The translations under genes and the position numbers were made by a program. The notes beneath the pieces are model-generated. The model saw only the letters and a list, made by a program, of their open reading frames with translations, ran no database searches and was not told where the DNA came from. Positions 55,864 through 63,876 of a DNA stretch of 64,000 nucleotides are shown here, in pieces; the stretch's first letter is position 1; each line of letters opens with the position of its first letter. This DNA comes from Verrucomicrobiaceae bacterium (GTDB taxonomy: Bacteria > Verrucomicrobiota > Verrucomicrobiia > Verrucomicrobiales > Verrucomicrobiaceae). The stretch covers positions 21,134-85,133 of the forward strand of contig JAIXOU010000101.1 of the NCBI GenBank assembly GCA_027486585.1, in the 5' to 3' direction.

Positions 55864-57099
55864 TTGAAAATTCTTTGGATAAAAACCAGCCCGTTGCACC
55901 CACTGACCCGTGGCGGTGACTTGCGTACCTTTCATTTGCTGCGGCACTTGCATCAAAATCATGATGTCACTTTTGTGGGAATGACGGCTGATCCTGGGCA
56001 GATCGAGGGCGCTCAGCGCTCTGATGAATATTGCAGTCGTTCACGATGGGCTCATGAGCCTAAAGCATCTCTTAAATTAGCCAGATGGAAGTTCTTGTTG
56101 GGTGCACTGGCTAATCTGTTTTCTAGATTGCCTTATGCTGTCGCTCGCTTCCGCTCAGCCTCACTTCGCCGACTTCTCGTCGAAACGTTGAAACGTGAAA
56201 GCTTTGATATCATTGTATCTGACTTTCTTTTTCCTGCCGCTAGCATGCCATGGGAGATGAAAGAAGGTACCCAGACGCCATGGGTCCTATTTCAGCACAA
56301 TGTGGAGTCCATGATTTGGCGCCGCCGAGCCGAAGGCCTAACGGGTGTCAAAGGTAGGTATTGGAAAAGGCAGCGTGATCGCATGTGGCGCTTCGAGAGC
56401 CAATTAAGTGCCCGCTTTGACGGTGTGCTGGCGGTATCTGATGAGGACTCGAGAATCTTCCGACAAGAGATGAAGCTTTCAAACGTGATCGGAGTCGTGC
56501 CCACGGGGGTGGATTTGGATTACTTCCAAGCTTTGCCAAAAGCACCGTTCCCTACTCCAACGGTTTTATTCATGGGATCCATGGACTGGTATGCGAATGT
56601 CGATGCAGTGCTTTATTTCGTCAGTGATATATGGCCTAAAGTTAGAGAAAGGCTTCCCGAGGCAACGTTTCTAATCGTCGGTCGCCAACCTCCCTCTGAA
56701 ATACTTGCCTTGCATTCTACGGACATGGGAGTCGAAGTGACTGGCACGGTTCCTGATGTGCGTCCCTACATGCGGAAGGCACATGTCATGGTGGTTCCGC
56801 TAAGAATCGGTGGTGGCACTCGCCTCAAGATTTATGAGGCTATGGCGGCCGAATTACCTGTTGTCTCAACGACGGTTGGAGCTGAAGGGTTACCTGTAGT
56901 GCACGGCAAGCATCTTCTGATCGCCGATGATTCCGCAAGCATTGCTAACGAGGTGATACGCGTTCTTTTAAGCCCTGACTTGGCAGGCTCGCTGAGTCAA
57001 AACGCTTTTCAAGAAGTGGTTCAATTCATGTCTTGGAAGGCTGCTGCAAGTGTCTTTGAGAGTTCTTGTCAGGGATTGTTGAAGGAGGCAACCTTATGA
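55864..57099 (+). CDS. GT4 glycosyltransferase, exosortase-associated (Stp1-like)
   Basis: A 411-residue transferase. KILWIKTSPLHPLTRGGDLR and TFHLLRHLHQNHDVTFVG, then FQHNVESMIWRRRAEG and VLAVSDEDSRIFRQEM, match the sugar transferase family associated with PEP-CTERM loci (TIGR03087-like). VLFMGSMDWYANVDAVLYFV and GGGTRLKIYEAMAAELPVVS mark the donor half. The start is difficult: a TTG at 55864 fits the family N-terminus, while a GTG at 55792 would overlap the ligase by 55 bp. No ATG is available near there. It overlaps the following GT2 gene by 4 bp. Confidence 0.86.
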   Translation: MKILWIKTSPLHPLTRGGDLRTFHLLRHLHQNHDVTFVGMTADPGQIEGAQRSDEYCSRSRWAHEPKASLKLARWKFLLGALANLFSRLPYAVARFRSASLRRLLVETLKRESFDIIVSDFLFPAASMPWEMKEGTQTPWVLFQHNVESMIWRRRAEGLTGVKGRYWKRQRDRMWRFESQLSARFDGVLAVSDEDSRIFRQEMKLSNVIGVVPTGVDLDYFQALPKAPFPTPTVLFMGSMDWYANVDAVLYFVSDIWPKVRERLPEATFLIVGRQPPSEILALHSTDMGVEVTGTVPDVRPYMRKAHVMVVPLRIGGGTRLKIYEAMAAELPVVSTTVGAEGLPVVHGKHLLIADDSASIANEVIRVLLSPDLAGSLSQNAFQEVVQFMSWKAAASVFESSCQGLLKEATL

Positions 57100-58268
57100 A
57101 TGCTTTTTGGTTATGTCTGATGATCCTCTGCTTGGCGGCTGTCGCGCATTCCTATTTTCTTTATCCGCTTTGGTGGTTGGCCTGGAGAAGCAGATTACCT
57201 GTGGTTGCCGTTCAAGAAAGTTCTAACGATCGCTTGCCTAGTGTAACTGTCATTATCGCAGCCTACAACGAGGCTGAATTCATTCACCAGCGTGTCAGGA
57301 ACCTACTTGAGCTCGATTATCCTTCGGAATTACTCCAGATCGTCATCGCTTCTGACGGATCTAATGATGGGACTGAAATCATTGCGAAAGAGGCAGCGAA
57401 AGGGGATTGTCGAGTGAGCGTCATAGGATTCACTGAGCGCCGAGGGAAGGTGAGTGTATTGAATGATGTTTGCGAAAAGGCAGAGGCAGACATCTTGATT
57501 TTCAGCGATGCAAATGTTGATTTCGCACCAGATGCTGTGAGGCATTTGGTGAAACCGTTCATGAACTCTGAAGTGGCCTGTGTCTGTGGTAAATTATGTT
57601 TCCGCTCTCGGCTCGGCCAAGCCCATGCTGAATCCGAAGGGTTTTATTGGAAGATGGAGACTTGGTTAAAGGAGATGGAGGGTTCGCGAGGCGTTCTCCT
57701 GGGGGCCAACGGAGCCATTTACGCGCTACGTCGTTCACTTTGGAGGGAATGCCCGAAAGATACCGTGGTTGAAGATTTTTATATTCCGATGAGGCTGTTG
57801 ATTGAAAAGTGGAGAGTGCTTTTTGAGCCCAAGGCCATTGCTCTGGAAGATCTACCTCCGGCACTCAAAGATGAGTTTGGTCGTCGTGTCCGAATCGGAG
57901 CAGGTGACTATCAGGCGCTTTGGCGTTGCCTCCCACTTTTGCATCCTCGTTTTGGCCTCGCCGCTTGGGTTTTTTTATCACATAAAGTTCTGCGCTGGAT
58001 CGGGCCATTTTTCCTTCTTGGTGCGTTTGTCTCGTCGATCGTTCTTTCCTTTTATGGTTCGTTCATTGGGACGACGTTGCTTCTTCTTCAAAGTGTTTTT
58101 TATGCAGCGGCTTTTGTCGGTCTGCTGATGCCAGTCGGCCGTGGCAAAGTGTTTAAATGGGTTGGTTTGTGCACTCATTTCACCAGTATGAATGCGGCTT
58201 TATTTTTGGGTTTCTGGCGCTGGTTGCGTCGAGGACAAAGCACCGCCTGGCAGAGGACGCGACGCTAA
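57096..58268 (+). CDS. GT2-family processive-type glycosyltransferase
   Basis: A 390-residue membrane GT-A transferase. An N-terminal helix (FWLCLMILCLAAVAHSYFLY) is followed by the catalytic domain, VTVIIAAYNEAEFIHQRVRN, IVIASDGSNDGTE, IFSDANVDFAPDA and VEDFYIPMRL. GRRVRIGAGDYQALWRCLPL resembles the Q/RxxRW region. At least three helices close the protein. The order fits BcsA/IcaA-like or exopolysaccharide GT2 enzymes. ATG 57096 overlaps the previous stop (ATGA). The sugar is unknown. Confidence 0.88.
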   Translation: MNAFWLCLMILCLAAVAHSYFLYPLWWLAWRSRLPVVAVQESSNDRLPSVTVIIAAYNEAEFIHQRVRNLLELDYPSELLQIVIASDGSNDGTEIIAKEAAKGDCRVSVIGFTERRGKVSVLNDVCEKAEADILIFSDANVDFAPDAVRHLVKPFMNSEVACVCGKLCFRSRLGQAHAESEGFYWKMETWLKEMEGSRGVLLGANGAIYALRRSLWRECPKDTVVEDFYIPMRLLIEKWRVLFEPKAIALEDLPPALKDEFGRRVRIGAGDYQALWRCLPLLHPRFGLAAWVFLSHKVLRWIGPFFLLGAFVSSIVLSFYGSFIGTTLLLLQSVFYAAAFVGLLMPVGRGKVFKWVGLCTHFTSMNAALFLGFWRWLRRGQSTAWQRTRR

Positions 58269-58284
58269 TAACTTCACAACGATC

Positions 58285-59379
58285 ATGATCAAAGCACTCG
58301 ATAAGTGGCTGCTTCCCTATTTGAAGCAATGCCTCACGCGCCAAAAGACTCCAGTGACGGATGTCATGCTAGCGGTATGTGATCATTTTGAGCCATTCCA
58401 CGACACGGACAAAGATGGGGCGCTTCGTCGTCTTTCTATCTGGCACAAACAGTTGCCGGAAATAGTGGCTTCTGCATCAGATCATCATGGTCACGGTCCA
58501 AAGCACACATTCTTCTATCCCGTTGAACAGTACGACAATGAGGTGATCACTTCATTGGCTGAGCTTTGTCATCTTACCAGGAATGAGACCGAAATTCATC
58601 TTCATCATCACAATGACACCGCCGACAATTTTCGCAAATCCCTCGATGAAGGCGTTCAGGCATTGAGGCGTCATGGGTTGCTCGGGAATAATCGTGACGG
58701 TCAGCCTGTGTTTGGATTCATTCATGGCAACTGGGCACTGGATGATTCCGACCCTCAAGGAGTTGGCTGCGGCGTGCGTGGTGAACTCGCCATACTCAAG
58801 AAAGCTGGGTGTTATGCTGATTTCACCATGCCATCGGCACCGCATCGTACTCAGGCACCTATTGTCAATCAACTCTACTACTCGCGCAGCAATCTCAGTG
58901 GCTGTTCTCACCACCAAGGCATTCGGGCTGCTGTCGGTGAATTGGGCACAAGAGGCTTGCGCGATCAAGAAGACCGGTTGCTCCTGTTGCAGGGAGCCTT
59001 GAGCTTGGACTGGTCTCGACGCAAATGGGGCATTTTACCCAGGGTGGAAAATTCAGATTTAAATTCCAATAATGCGCCGACAGCTCATCGCATGACTCGT
59101 TGGATGAAGTCGGAAATTTGTGTCTCGGGCATGGAAAACTGGCGCTTTGTCAAGCTGCATACCCATGGTGGCCCCGAACGCAATCATCCTGTCCTGATTG
59201 GTAAAGCACGTCAAACATTCCACAATGATTTGGCGGCTTTGGCCAAGCAATCTGGATTTCGGCTTCACTATGTGAGTGCGCGTGAGATGGTGAATATTCT
59301 TCATGCTGCCGAAGATGGTCACACCGGAGATGCTGGTGAATGGCGGGATTACATCTACAGTCCGCCGGACTGCCTTTAA
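58285..59379 (+). CDS. NodB-fold-like protein, putative polysaccharide deacetylase relative
   Basis: A 364-residue protein without signal peptide. DVMLAVCDHFEPFHD (Asp33, His34) and EIHLHHHND (His105 to His109) resemble the metal-binding blocks of carbohydrate esterase family 4 enzymes. FGFIHGNWALDDSDPQ and WRFVKLHTHGGPERNH provide further conserved acidic and His residues. In CE4 the metal site is D-H-H with H-xxx-H; here the second block is H-x-HHH, so the assignment is a guess from pattern. It lies 16 bp from the GT2 gene and 12 bp from the next GT4. N- or O-deacetylation of the glycan is the simplest role. Confidence 0.6.
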   Translation: MIKALDKWLLPYLKQCLTRQKTPVTDVMLAVCDHFEPFHDTDKDGALRRLSIWHKQLPEIVASASDHHGHGPKHTFFYPVEQYDNEVITSLAELCHLTRNETEIHLHHHNDTADNFRKSLDEGVQALRRHGLLGNNRDGQPVFGFIHGNWALDDSDPQGVGCGVRGELAILKKAGCYADFTMPSAPHRTQAPIVNQLYYSRSNLSGCSHHQGIRAAVGELGTRGLRDQEDRLLLLQGALSLDWSRRKWGILPRVENSDLNSNNAPTAHRMTRWMKSEICVSGMENWRFVKLHTHGGPERNHPVLIGKARQTFHNDLAALAKQSGFRLHYVSAREMVNILHAAEDGHTGDAGEWRDYIYSPPDCL

Positions 59380-59391
59380 GACATAGATTTC

Positions 59392-60558
59392 ATGGACATT
59401 CTCTTTGTTTCCAATTTGTTCCCTGATGAGACAGAACCGTGGCGTGGTCTTGACAATGTGACGCTCTTACACGCGCTTCATTCTTTGGATGCTAGTTTAA
59501 ATATTCGTGTTCTTGCGTTTCGTCCTTCAATATCAAGCTTTGGACGTGCAGTGATGCGGCCTAGAGCCATGGATCTTTGTTTTTCTCCAGAATTTTTTTG
59601 GACGCCATATCTACCTAAAGTGGGCGGAATCAATCATCGGCTATTTGGTGTCGCTCTAGCGAAAGCCATTGCCTCACTTCCTCAAGATTTTCATCCAGAA
59701 GCGATTCTTGCGCCTTGGCTGTTTCCAGATGCCTGTGCCGTATCACTTCAGGCCGCAAAGATGCATATTCCCGTCCTCGCTGTCGCTCAGGGGTCGGATG
59801 CTCACCAGTATCTGGATATGTCCATGAGACGGAAGGCAATTCTGGCGATGTCGAAGCGCGTTAGAGCTATCGTCACCCGCAGCCGGGATTTGCAAAATAG
59901 ATTGATCAGCAAGGGCGCTCCGCAGGGCGCTGTTCAGACCATTTATAATGGAGTGGACGTTCATACATTTAGGCCCACACCCCATGCTGTTGCTAGAGAA
60001 GCACTCGACCTTCCTGCGAATGACCATTTGCTTCTTTTCGTGGGGAATTTTCTTCCCGTGAAGGGGCTGGATCTACTGCTTCAATCAGCTGCTCTTGTGA
60101 TAGCTCAATCAAGCCGGACCGTTAGGCTTGCGCTCATTGGTGGGGGGCCTTTGGAGAGTCATTTGAGAAGCCAAGTTGAGGCTCTTGGGATTTCTAACAA
60201 TGTTCTCTTTCTAGGTCGTCATGGATCGTCTGAGGTCGCGCGCTGGATGCAGGCAGCAGATGCGGTATGCCTTACCAGCCATAATGAAGGCGTACCTAAT
60301 GTGGTGCTCGAATCCTTGTCTTCAGGGCGTGTACCCTTGTGCACGGATGTTGGTGGCATTGCCGAAATTGTAGAGCCTATTCTCGGCCGTAGGTTTTTAG
60401 TTCAGTCGCGTGACGCTGATGCCTATGCGACAGCAATCTTGGATGTGCTGGAAAATCCGCCAGAGCCAACCGGCTTGCATGCAGCCATGCAAGCATTCTC
60501 TTGGGAGAACTGTGCACGTCAGTACATGAATCTTCTTTCCAAGAGCGCCACCTTGTGA
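59392..60558 (+). CDS. GT4-family glycosyltransferase
   Basis: A 388-residue GT-B transferase. MDILFVSNLFPDETEPWRGL opens the acceptor half. AILAPWLFPDACAVSLQAAK and VLAVAQGSDAHQYLDMSMRR lead to the hinge, and TIYNGVDVHTFRPTP and LFVGNFLPVKGLDLLLQSAA form the donor half. SHNEGVPNVVLESLSSGRVP has the E-x7-E catalytic pair. It is the last gene of the rightward operon. The 169-bp gap to the convergent glycosylphosphotransferase gene has no strong terminator hairpin that I can see. Confidence 0.88.
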   Translation: MDILFVSNLFPDETEPWRGLDNVTLLHALHSLDASLNIRVLAFRPSISSFGRAVMRPRAMDLCFSPEFFWTPYLPKVGGINHRLFGVALAKAIASLPQDFHPEAILAPWLFPDACAVSLQAAKMHIPVLAVAQGSDAHQYLDMSMRRKAILAMSKRVRAIVTRSRDLQNRLISKGAPQGAVQTIYNGVDVHTFRPTPHAVAREALDLPANDHLLLFVGNFLPVKGLDLLLQSAALVIAQSSRTVRLALIGGGPLESHLRSQVEALGISNNVLFLGRHGSSEVARWMQAADAVCLTSHNEGVPNVVLESLSSGRVPLCTDVGGIAEIVEPILGRRFLVQSRDADAYATAILDVLENPPEPTGLHAAMQAFSWENCARQYMNLLSKSATL

Positions 60559-60727
60559 GGTCGGGCGAGTTGGACCCTGAAATTGGGCCAGTAGTGAAGT
60601 TATGTTACTTTAGTGAATGCGGTCTTGTTGAGCAGGCTAAAAGACCAAAATCTAATGAAAGCCAAACGTCGTTCGCGGCCATCACCAACCGCTATATAGC
60701 TCAGTGGCTACTCAGGCGTTTTTAGGA

Positions 60728-62179
60728 TCAAAGAGAGGGACTGAGGGCGCAAGAGTTGGTGCAGTTCGGCTCACTAGTAGGAATCGCAGGGGCGTAACGT
60801 TGCTGAGCCGGAGACTTCATGCCGCCACCCAGAACAACACGAATGGTGTCGAGGAGTATCATGAGGTCGAAAACGATTCCAGCGTGTTTCAGGTAATAAA
60901 GATCATACTCGAGTTTGCACTTTGCGTCCTCGACCGAAGCACCATAAGGGTAGGACACTTGAGCCCAGCCTGTGAGTCCAGGATGGATCATGTGACGTTC
61001 TTCGTAAAAAGGTATTTCTGCGCTCAGTTGCGAGACAAACTCAGGACGTTCAGGACGTGGCCCGACAAATGACATCTCTCCTCTCAAAATATTGATTAGC
61101 TGGGGTATTTCATCAATGCGGTATTTGCGCAAGAGCGCTCCACCTGGAAAGACACGTGGATCTTTCGATGCTGAAGACCACATGGGACCTGAAGCTTCAG
61201 CATCAGTGCGCATGCTGCGTATTTTCCATATTTTAAAAGTTTTCCCAAATCTGCCGACTCGCTCTTGAGTGAAAAACACTGAGCCTTCTGGAGAAAAGTA
61301 TCGAACGATTGCAATGCCTAATAGAAAAATCGGGAAGGAAGCAATGATCAGAATGATTGAGCTGATGATATCGAAAAGCCGCTTCATTTTACTAAAGTAG
61401 AGGTCTCTCGATCCATTGCCGGAATAGAGTAACCAGTCTAGAGTGATCAGATCCAGCGGAATGTAATGCAGATGCCTCTCGCTGATATTGATGAGCGGGG
61501 TACAGGTTATACCAAGATACCGCAACTGGCGTAATCGTGTCCTAGTGGCTTCATTTTTCAAGTGGGCCTCTGAAAAAACAAGGCAATCCAGATTGTTCTC
61601 TTTGATGATTGCCGGAGCATTGTCCAGGCTTCCCAGCAAATCTGAACTGGCGATTAAATCTGGTGTCGTTGAAATGATACCGAGACACTGAACACCCAAA
61701 GGATACTTGTCGCGAATCTGTTGGTATTCGGCCATTTCATTTTCTGATTCGATCAGAACTGCAATGCGCTTGGGGGCCAACTTGTGTTTATAAAAAATAA
61801 ACCAGTGATTAACAGCGAGTAAGGGATAGGAGAACAAACAGCCTAAAGCCATGAATCCTCGACCGACCCGTTGATCAAAACTAACATACCCCACAAGCGT
61901 GACCGTGATTAGGCCAATAAAAAATCCAAAAGTCATCAGCAACAAGTGGATCCTAAAACTTGATCTTCTTTGCGACTCGACTGAATACAAACCAAGAATG
62001 TAGGTGGAACTGACAAGTGCGAGGGCTCCAATCAAGATTGGCGGAATAAAGCTATCGATTCTCCATAGAGCACTGAAGCGAACGTAGTTGGCGATGCCGT
62101 AGGCGACTGCAAAAATAAATAAATCCTGCACCGCTCTTTTTGCTATAACTAGTGAATGATTAGTTGTGAAGGAGTTCAT
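60728..62179 (-). CDS. Polyprenyl glycosylphosphotransferase (WbaP/WcaJ-type initiating enzyme)
   Basis: A 483-residue membrane enzyme that starts repeat-unit synthesis by moving a sugar phosphate to undecaprenyl phosphate. Four N-terminal helices and a CoA-binding-like domain (about 130-260) precede the helix (IISSIILIIASFPIFLLGIA) and the catalytic Bac_transf domain. That domain has FFTQERVGRFGKTFKIWKIR, SMRTDAEASG, RKYRIDEIPQLINILRGEMS, FVGPRPERPEF and PGLTGWAQVSYPYGASVEDA. It is convergent to the GT operon. AT-rich sequence upstream of 62179 must hold its promoter. Confidence 0.94.
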   Translation of the reverse strand: MNSFTTNHSLVIAKRAVQDLFIFAVAYGIANYVRFSALWRIDSFIPPILIGALALVSSTYILGLYSVESQRRSSFRIHLLLMTFGFFIGLITVTLVGYVSFDQRVGRGFMALGCLFSYPLLAVNHWFIFYKHKLAPKRIAVLIESENEMAEYQQIRDKYPLGVQCLGIISTTPDLIASSDLLGSLDNAPAIIKENNLDCLVFSEAHLKNEATRTRLRQLRYLGITCTPLINISERHLHYIPLDLITLDWLLYSGNGSRDLYFSKMKRLFDIISSIILIIASFPIFLLGIAIVRYFSPEGSVFFTQERVGRFGKTFKIWKIRSMRTDAEASGPMWSSASKDPRVFPGGALLRKYRIDEIPQLINILRGEMSFVGPRPERPEFVSQLSAEIPFYEERHMIHPGLTGWAQVSYPYGASVEDAKCKLEYDLYYLKHAGIVFDLMILLDTIRVVLGGGMKSPAQQRYAPAIPTSEPNCTNSCALSPSL

Positions 62180-62256
62180 ATTTATAGGCTTTATTTATAA
62201 ATTCTATAATTTAATGAAATGGTTAGATGATCTGATTATCAGCTATATCTACATTT

Positions 62257-63435
62257 TTACTTTTCAGCCTTCTTCAGGACATGCAGTCCTAAAAGTCCAA
62301 AAGCGGACAAGATTCCGACAGCCAACGTGTGCACCCAAAAAAGTAAGTCATTGGCTAAGTTGAGATTACTGAAGCCTTGCATCGACCATTTCAAGGCGAC
62401 AAAAACAACCACTAGCCCCATCACTGACATCAATGACAGCAATAGAAAGAAAAGTATCCCTTCGTCCAAGTTGATCAATTTTCGTGTCAAATTGAGTGCC
62501 TTATCATCTGACTGAAGATACAGCATGCAGCTGAATAAAAAGAGCTGGGTGCCGAGGATGCCCGCTAAGAGAAGAATAGCCTGACTGTGGACATCAAAAA
62601 TATGAAACTTGCCCATCACACTCACCGGCCCGGTAATGAATGCAGCCATTTGCATGAGGGTTGATGCCAGAAGTGCTATGGCTCCAGTCAGTTCAAATAA
62701 GCGAGGTTTTTCCGAAAAAATAAAGAGAAGGTGCCTCATGCCATCTCTCCATGTGCGAAGGTGCGCTACCCGCCCAGGAGGACCGCATCGTAAGCCCGAA
62801 GAGATTTCAACAATGATGGCTTTTGCCTTCAGGGCTTTAATCAGAAGTTCAGAAGCGAATTCCATGCCGTTCGAACGGATACCCCATTCTTTGAAGGCAT
62901 CCTTACGGATACAGCGAAAGCCTGAGTTGCAATCTGATAGCTGCCCATTGAAGAGAAGATTGATCAGCTGAGTGAGCACTGGTGTTCCAAGCCAACGGTG
63001 CAGCGGAGGCATCGCTCCAGGTTCAATTCGTCCCGTCATTCGTGAGGCGATGGACATGTCGGCTTGTCGGTCTTTGGCCGTTTCGTAGAGCTCCGCGGCA
63101 TCTGAGTAAAGATAGGTGCTATCTGAATCAGCAAACATCACATATTCACCCATGCCTGCCTCGATGCCTCCCCTCAGGGCAGCTCCGTAACCGCGTTCTT
63201 TGACCTCGACAACACGGCATCCCATGGATAACGCTATTTCTTTGGAGCGATCGGTGCTGCCATTGTCGGCAACGACAATTTCGTAGTTGACTCCACCTTT
63301 TTTAAGGCTTTCAGAAACCTGACGAATGCAGTCGCTCAATGTCTTTTCTTCGTTCAGACATGGAAATACGAAACTTAAGTCAAGTTTACGGCTGTCAACT
63401 GTGGGGGATTTGTCGAGACAGGGGAGCTCAAACAT
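62257..63435 (-). CDS. GT2 glycosyltransferase, polyprenyl-phosphate hexose synthase-like (DPM1/GtrB-like)
   Basis: A 392-residue enzyme. The N-terminal GT-A domain has LSFVFPCLNEEKTLSDCIRQ, IVVADNGSTDRSKEIA, ERGYGAALRGGIEAGMGEYV and FADSDSTYLYSDA. DCNSGFRCIRKDAFKEWGI is typical of dolichyl/polyprenyl-phosphate mannose or glucose synthases. Four membrane helices follow (about 230-390). It may make the polyprenyl-linked sugar used by the GT-C enzyme at 25.7 kb. This link is inference. It lies upstream of the glycosylphosphotransferase on the same strand, 77 bp apart. Confidence 0.9.
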   Translation of the reverse strand: MFELPCLDKSPTVDSRKLDLSFVFPCLNEEKTLSDCIRQVSESLKKGGVNYEIVVADNGSTDRSKEIALSMGCRVVEVKERGYGAALRGGIEAGMGEYVMFADSDSTYLYSDAAELYETAKDRQADMSIASRMTGRIEPGAMPPLHRWLGTPVLTQLINLLFNGQLSDCNSGFRCIRKDAFKEWGIRSNGMEFASELLIKALKAKAIIVEISSGLRCGPPGRVAHLRTWRDGMRHLLFIFSEKPRLFELTGAIALLASTLMQMAAFITGPVSVMGKFHIFDVHSQAILLLAGILGTQLFLFSCMLYLQSDDKALNLTRKLINLDEGILFFLLLSLMSVMGLVVVFVALKWSMQGFSNLNLANDLLFWVHTLAVGILSAFGLLGLHVLKKAEK

Positions 63436-63449
63436 CGCTTAGAATTGTG

Positions 63450-63482
63450 ATCATTCTTATGTAACGAGGATGCTAGAATGAT
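63450..63482. promoter_or_regulatory. Inverted repeat just upstream of the DPM1-like gene
   Basis: ATCATTCT at 63450-63457 is the exact reverse complement of AGAATGAT at 63475-63482, with 17 bases between. It lies 15-47 bases upstream of the ATG at 63435, where a repressor site or 5' hairpin could act. Eight bases can occur by chance, so the function is unproven. Confidence 0.3.
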
Positions 63483-63559
63483 TATCAAGATTTCAAATGG
63501 GGTAACCCAAATGGTTGGCCTAATTAATAGCGCGACTATGAACTGGACACCACTCTTCG

Positions 63560-63754
63560 GTCAGCTTTGCGTTTCATTAAGCTATTGCCTCGATCAACGA
63601 AACTTTTCCGAGGTTGCTTTCATTATGTCGATGGCACCCAAAGACTCCATTTCCGCCGTGTTGTTCAATATCAATATATGCGGTGGCCTTTCGCTGCTAA
63701 ACACGGGGAAGCAACGGTGCCGAAGTATCCGAGGCCAAAAACTGCAATATTCAT
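63560..63754 (-). pseudogene. Relic of a second AlgD-like dehydrogenase gene (5' end)
   Basis: From ATG at 63754 the minus strand encodes MNIAVFGLGYFGTVASPCLA then AKGHRIY and a TGA at 63671-63673. The intact gene at 25635 encodes MNISVFGLGYVGAVTSACLA then EKGHRLI. By hand alignment about 66 of the first 75 bases agree. After the stop a shifted frame keeps weak similarity (IDIEQHGGNGVFG against VDMHAAKVEAFG), then identity fades. It is a nonfunctional fragment. The left limit is approximate. Confidence 0.75.
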
Positions 63755-63826
63755 GAGATTAAGCGTGGGCAAACGCACGTGTTGTCATTTACGCGGGAGT
63801 TTTTAGAGGCAAAATGTGGCCAATGG

Positions 63827-63876
63827 AAGGGCTCGATTAATTCTTCGGATTGGGTAAATCTGTGGCGTTACTCCTG
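63827..63876 (-). pseudogene. Relic of the 3' end of an ArnT-like gene
   Basis: The sequence around gctcgattaattcttcggat matches the last codons and stop region of the ArnT-like gene at 25705-25755 (gctcgattaatggctcggat). Of the closest 25 bases, about 21 agree. The distance from the dehydrogenase ATG to this block is 78 bp here and 76 bp in the intact copy, so both pieces come from one duplicated junction. Beyond 63876 I see no similarity or gene up to the window end. Confidence 0.65.

Noticed and set aside
60690..60720. Stretch tatagctcagtggc resembling a tRNA D-arm.
   Set aside because: No acceptor stem, anticodon arm or T-arm can be folded around it.
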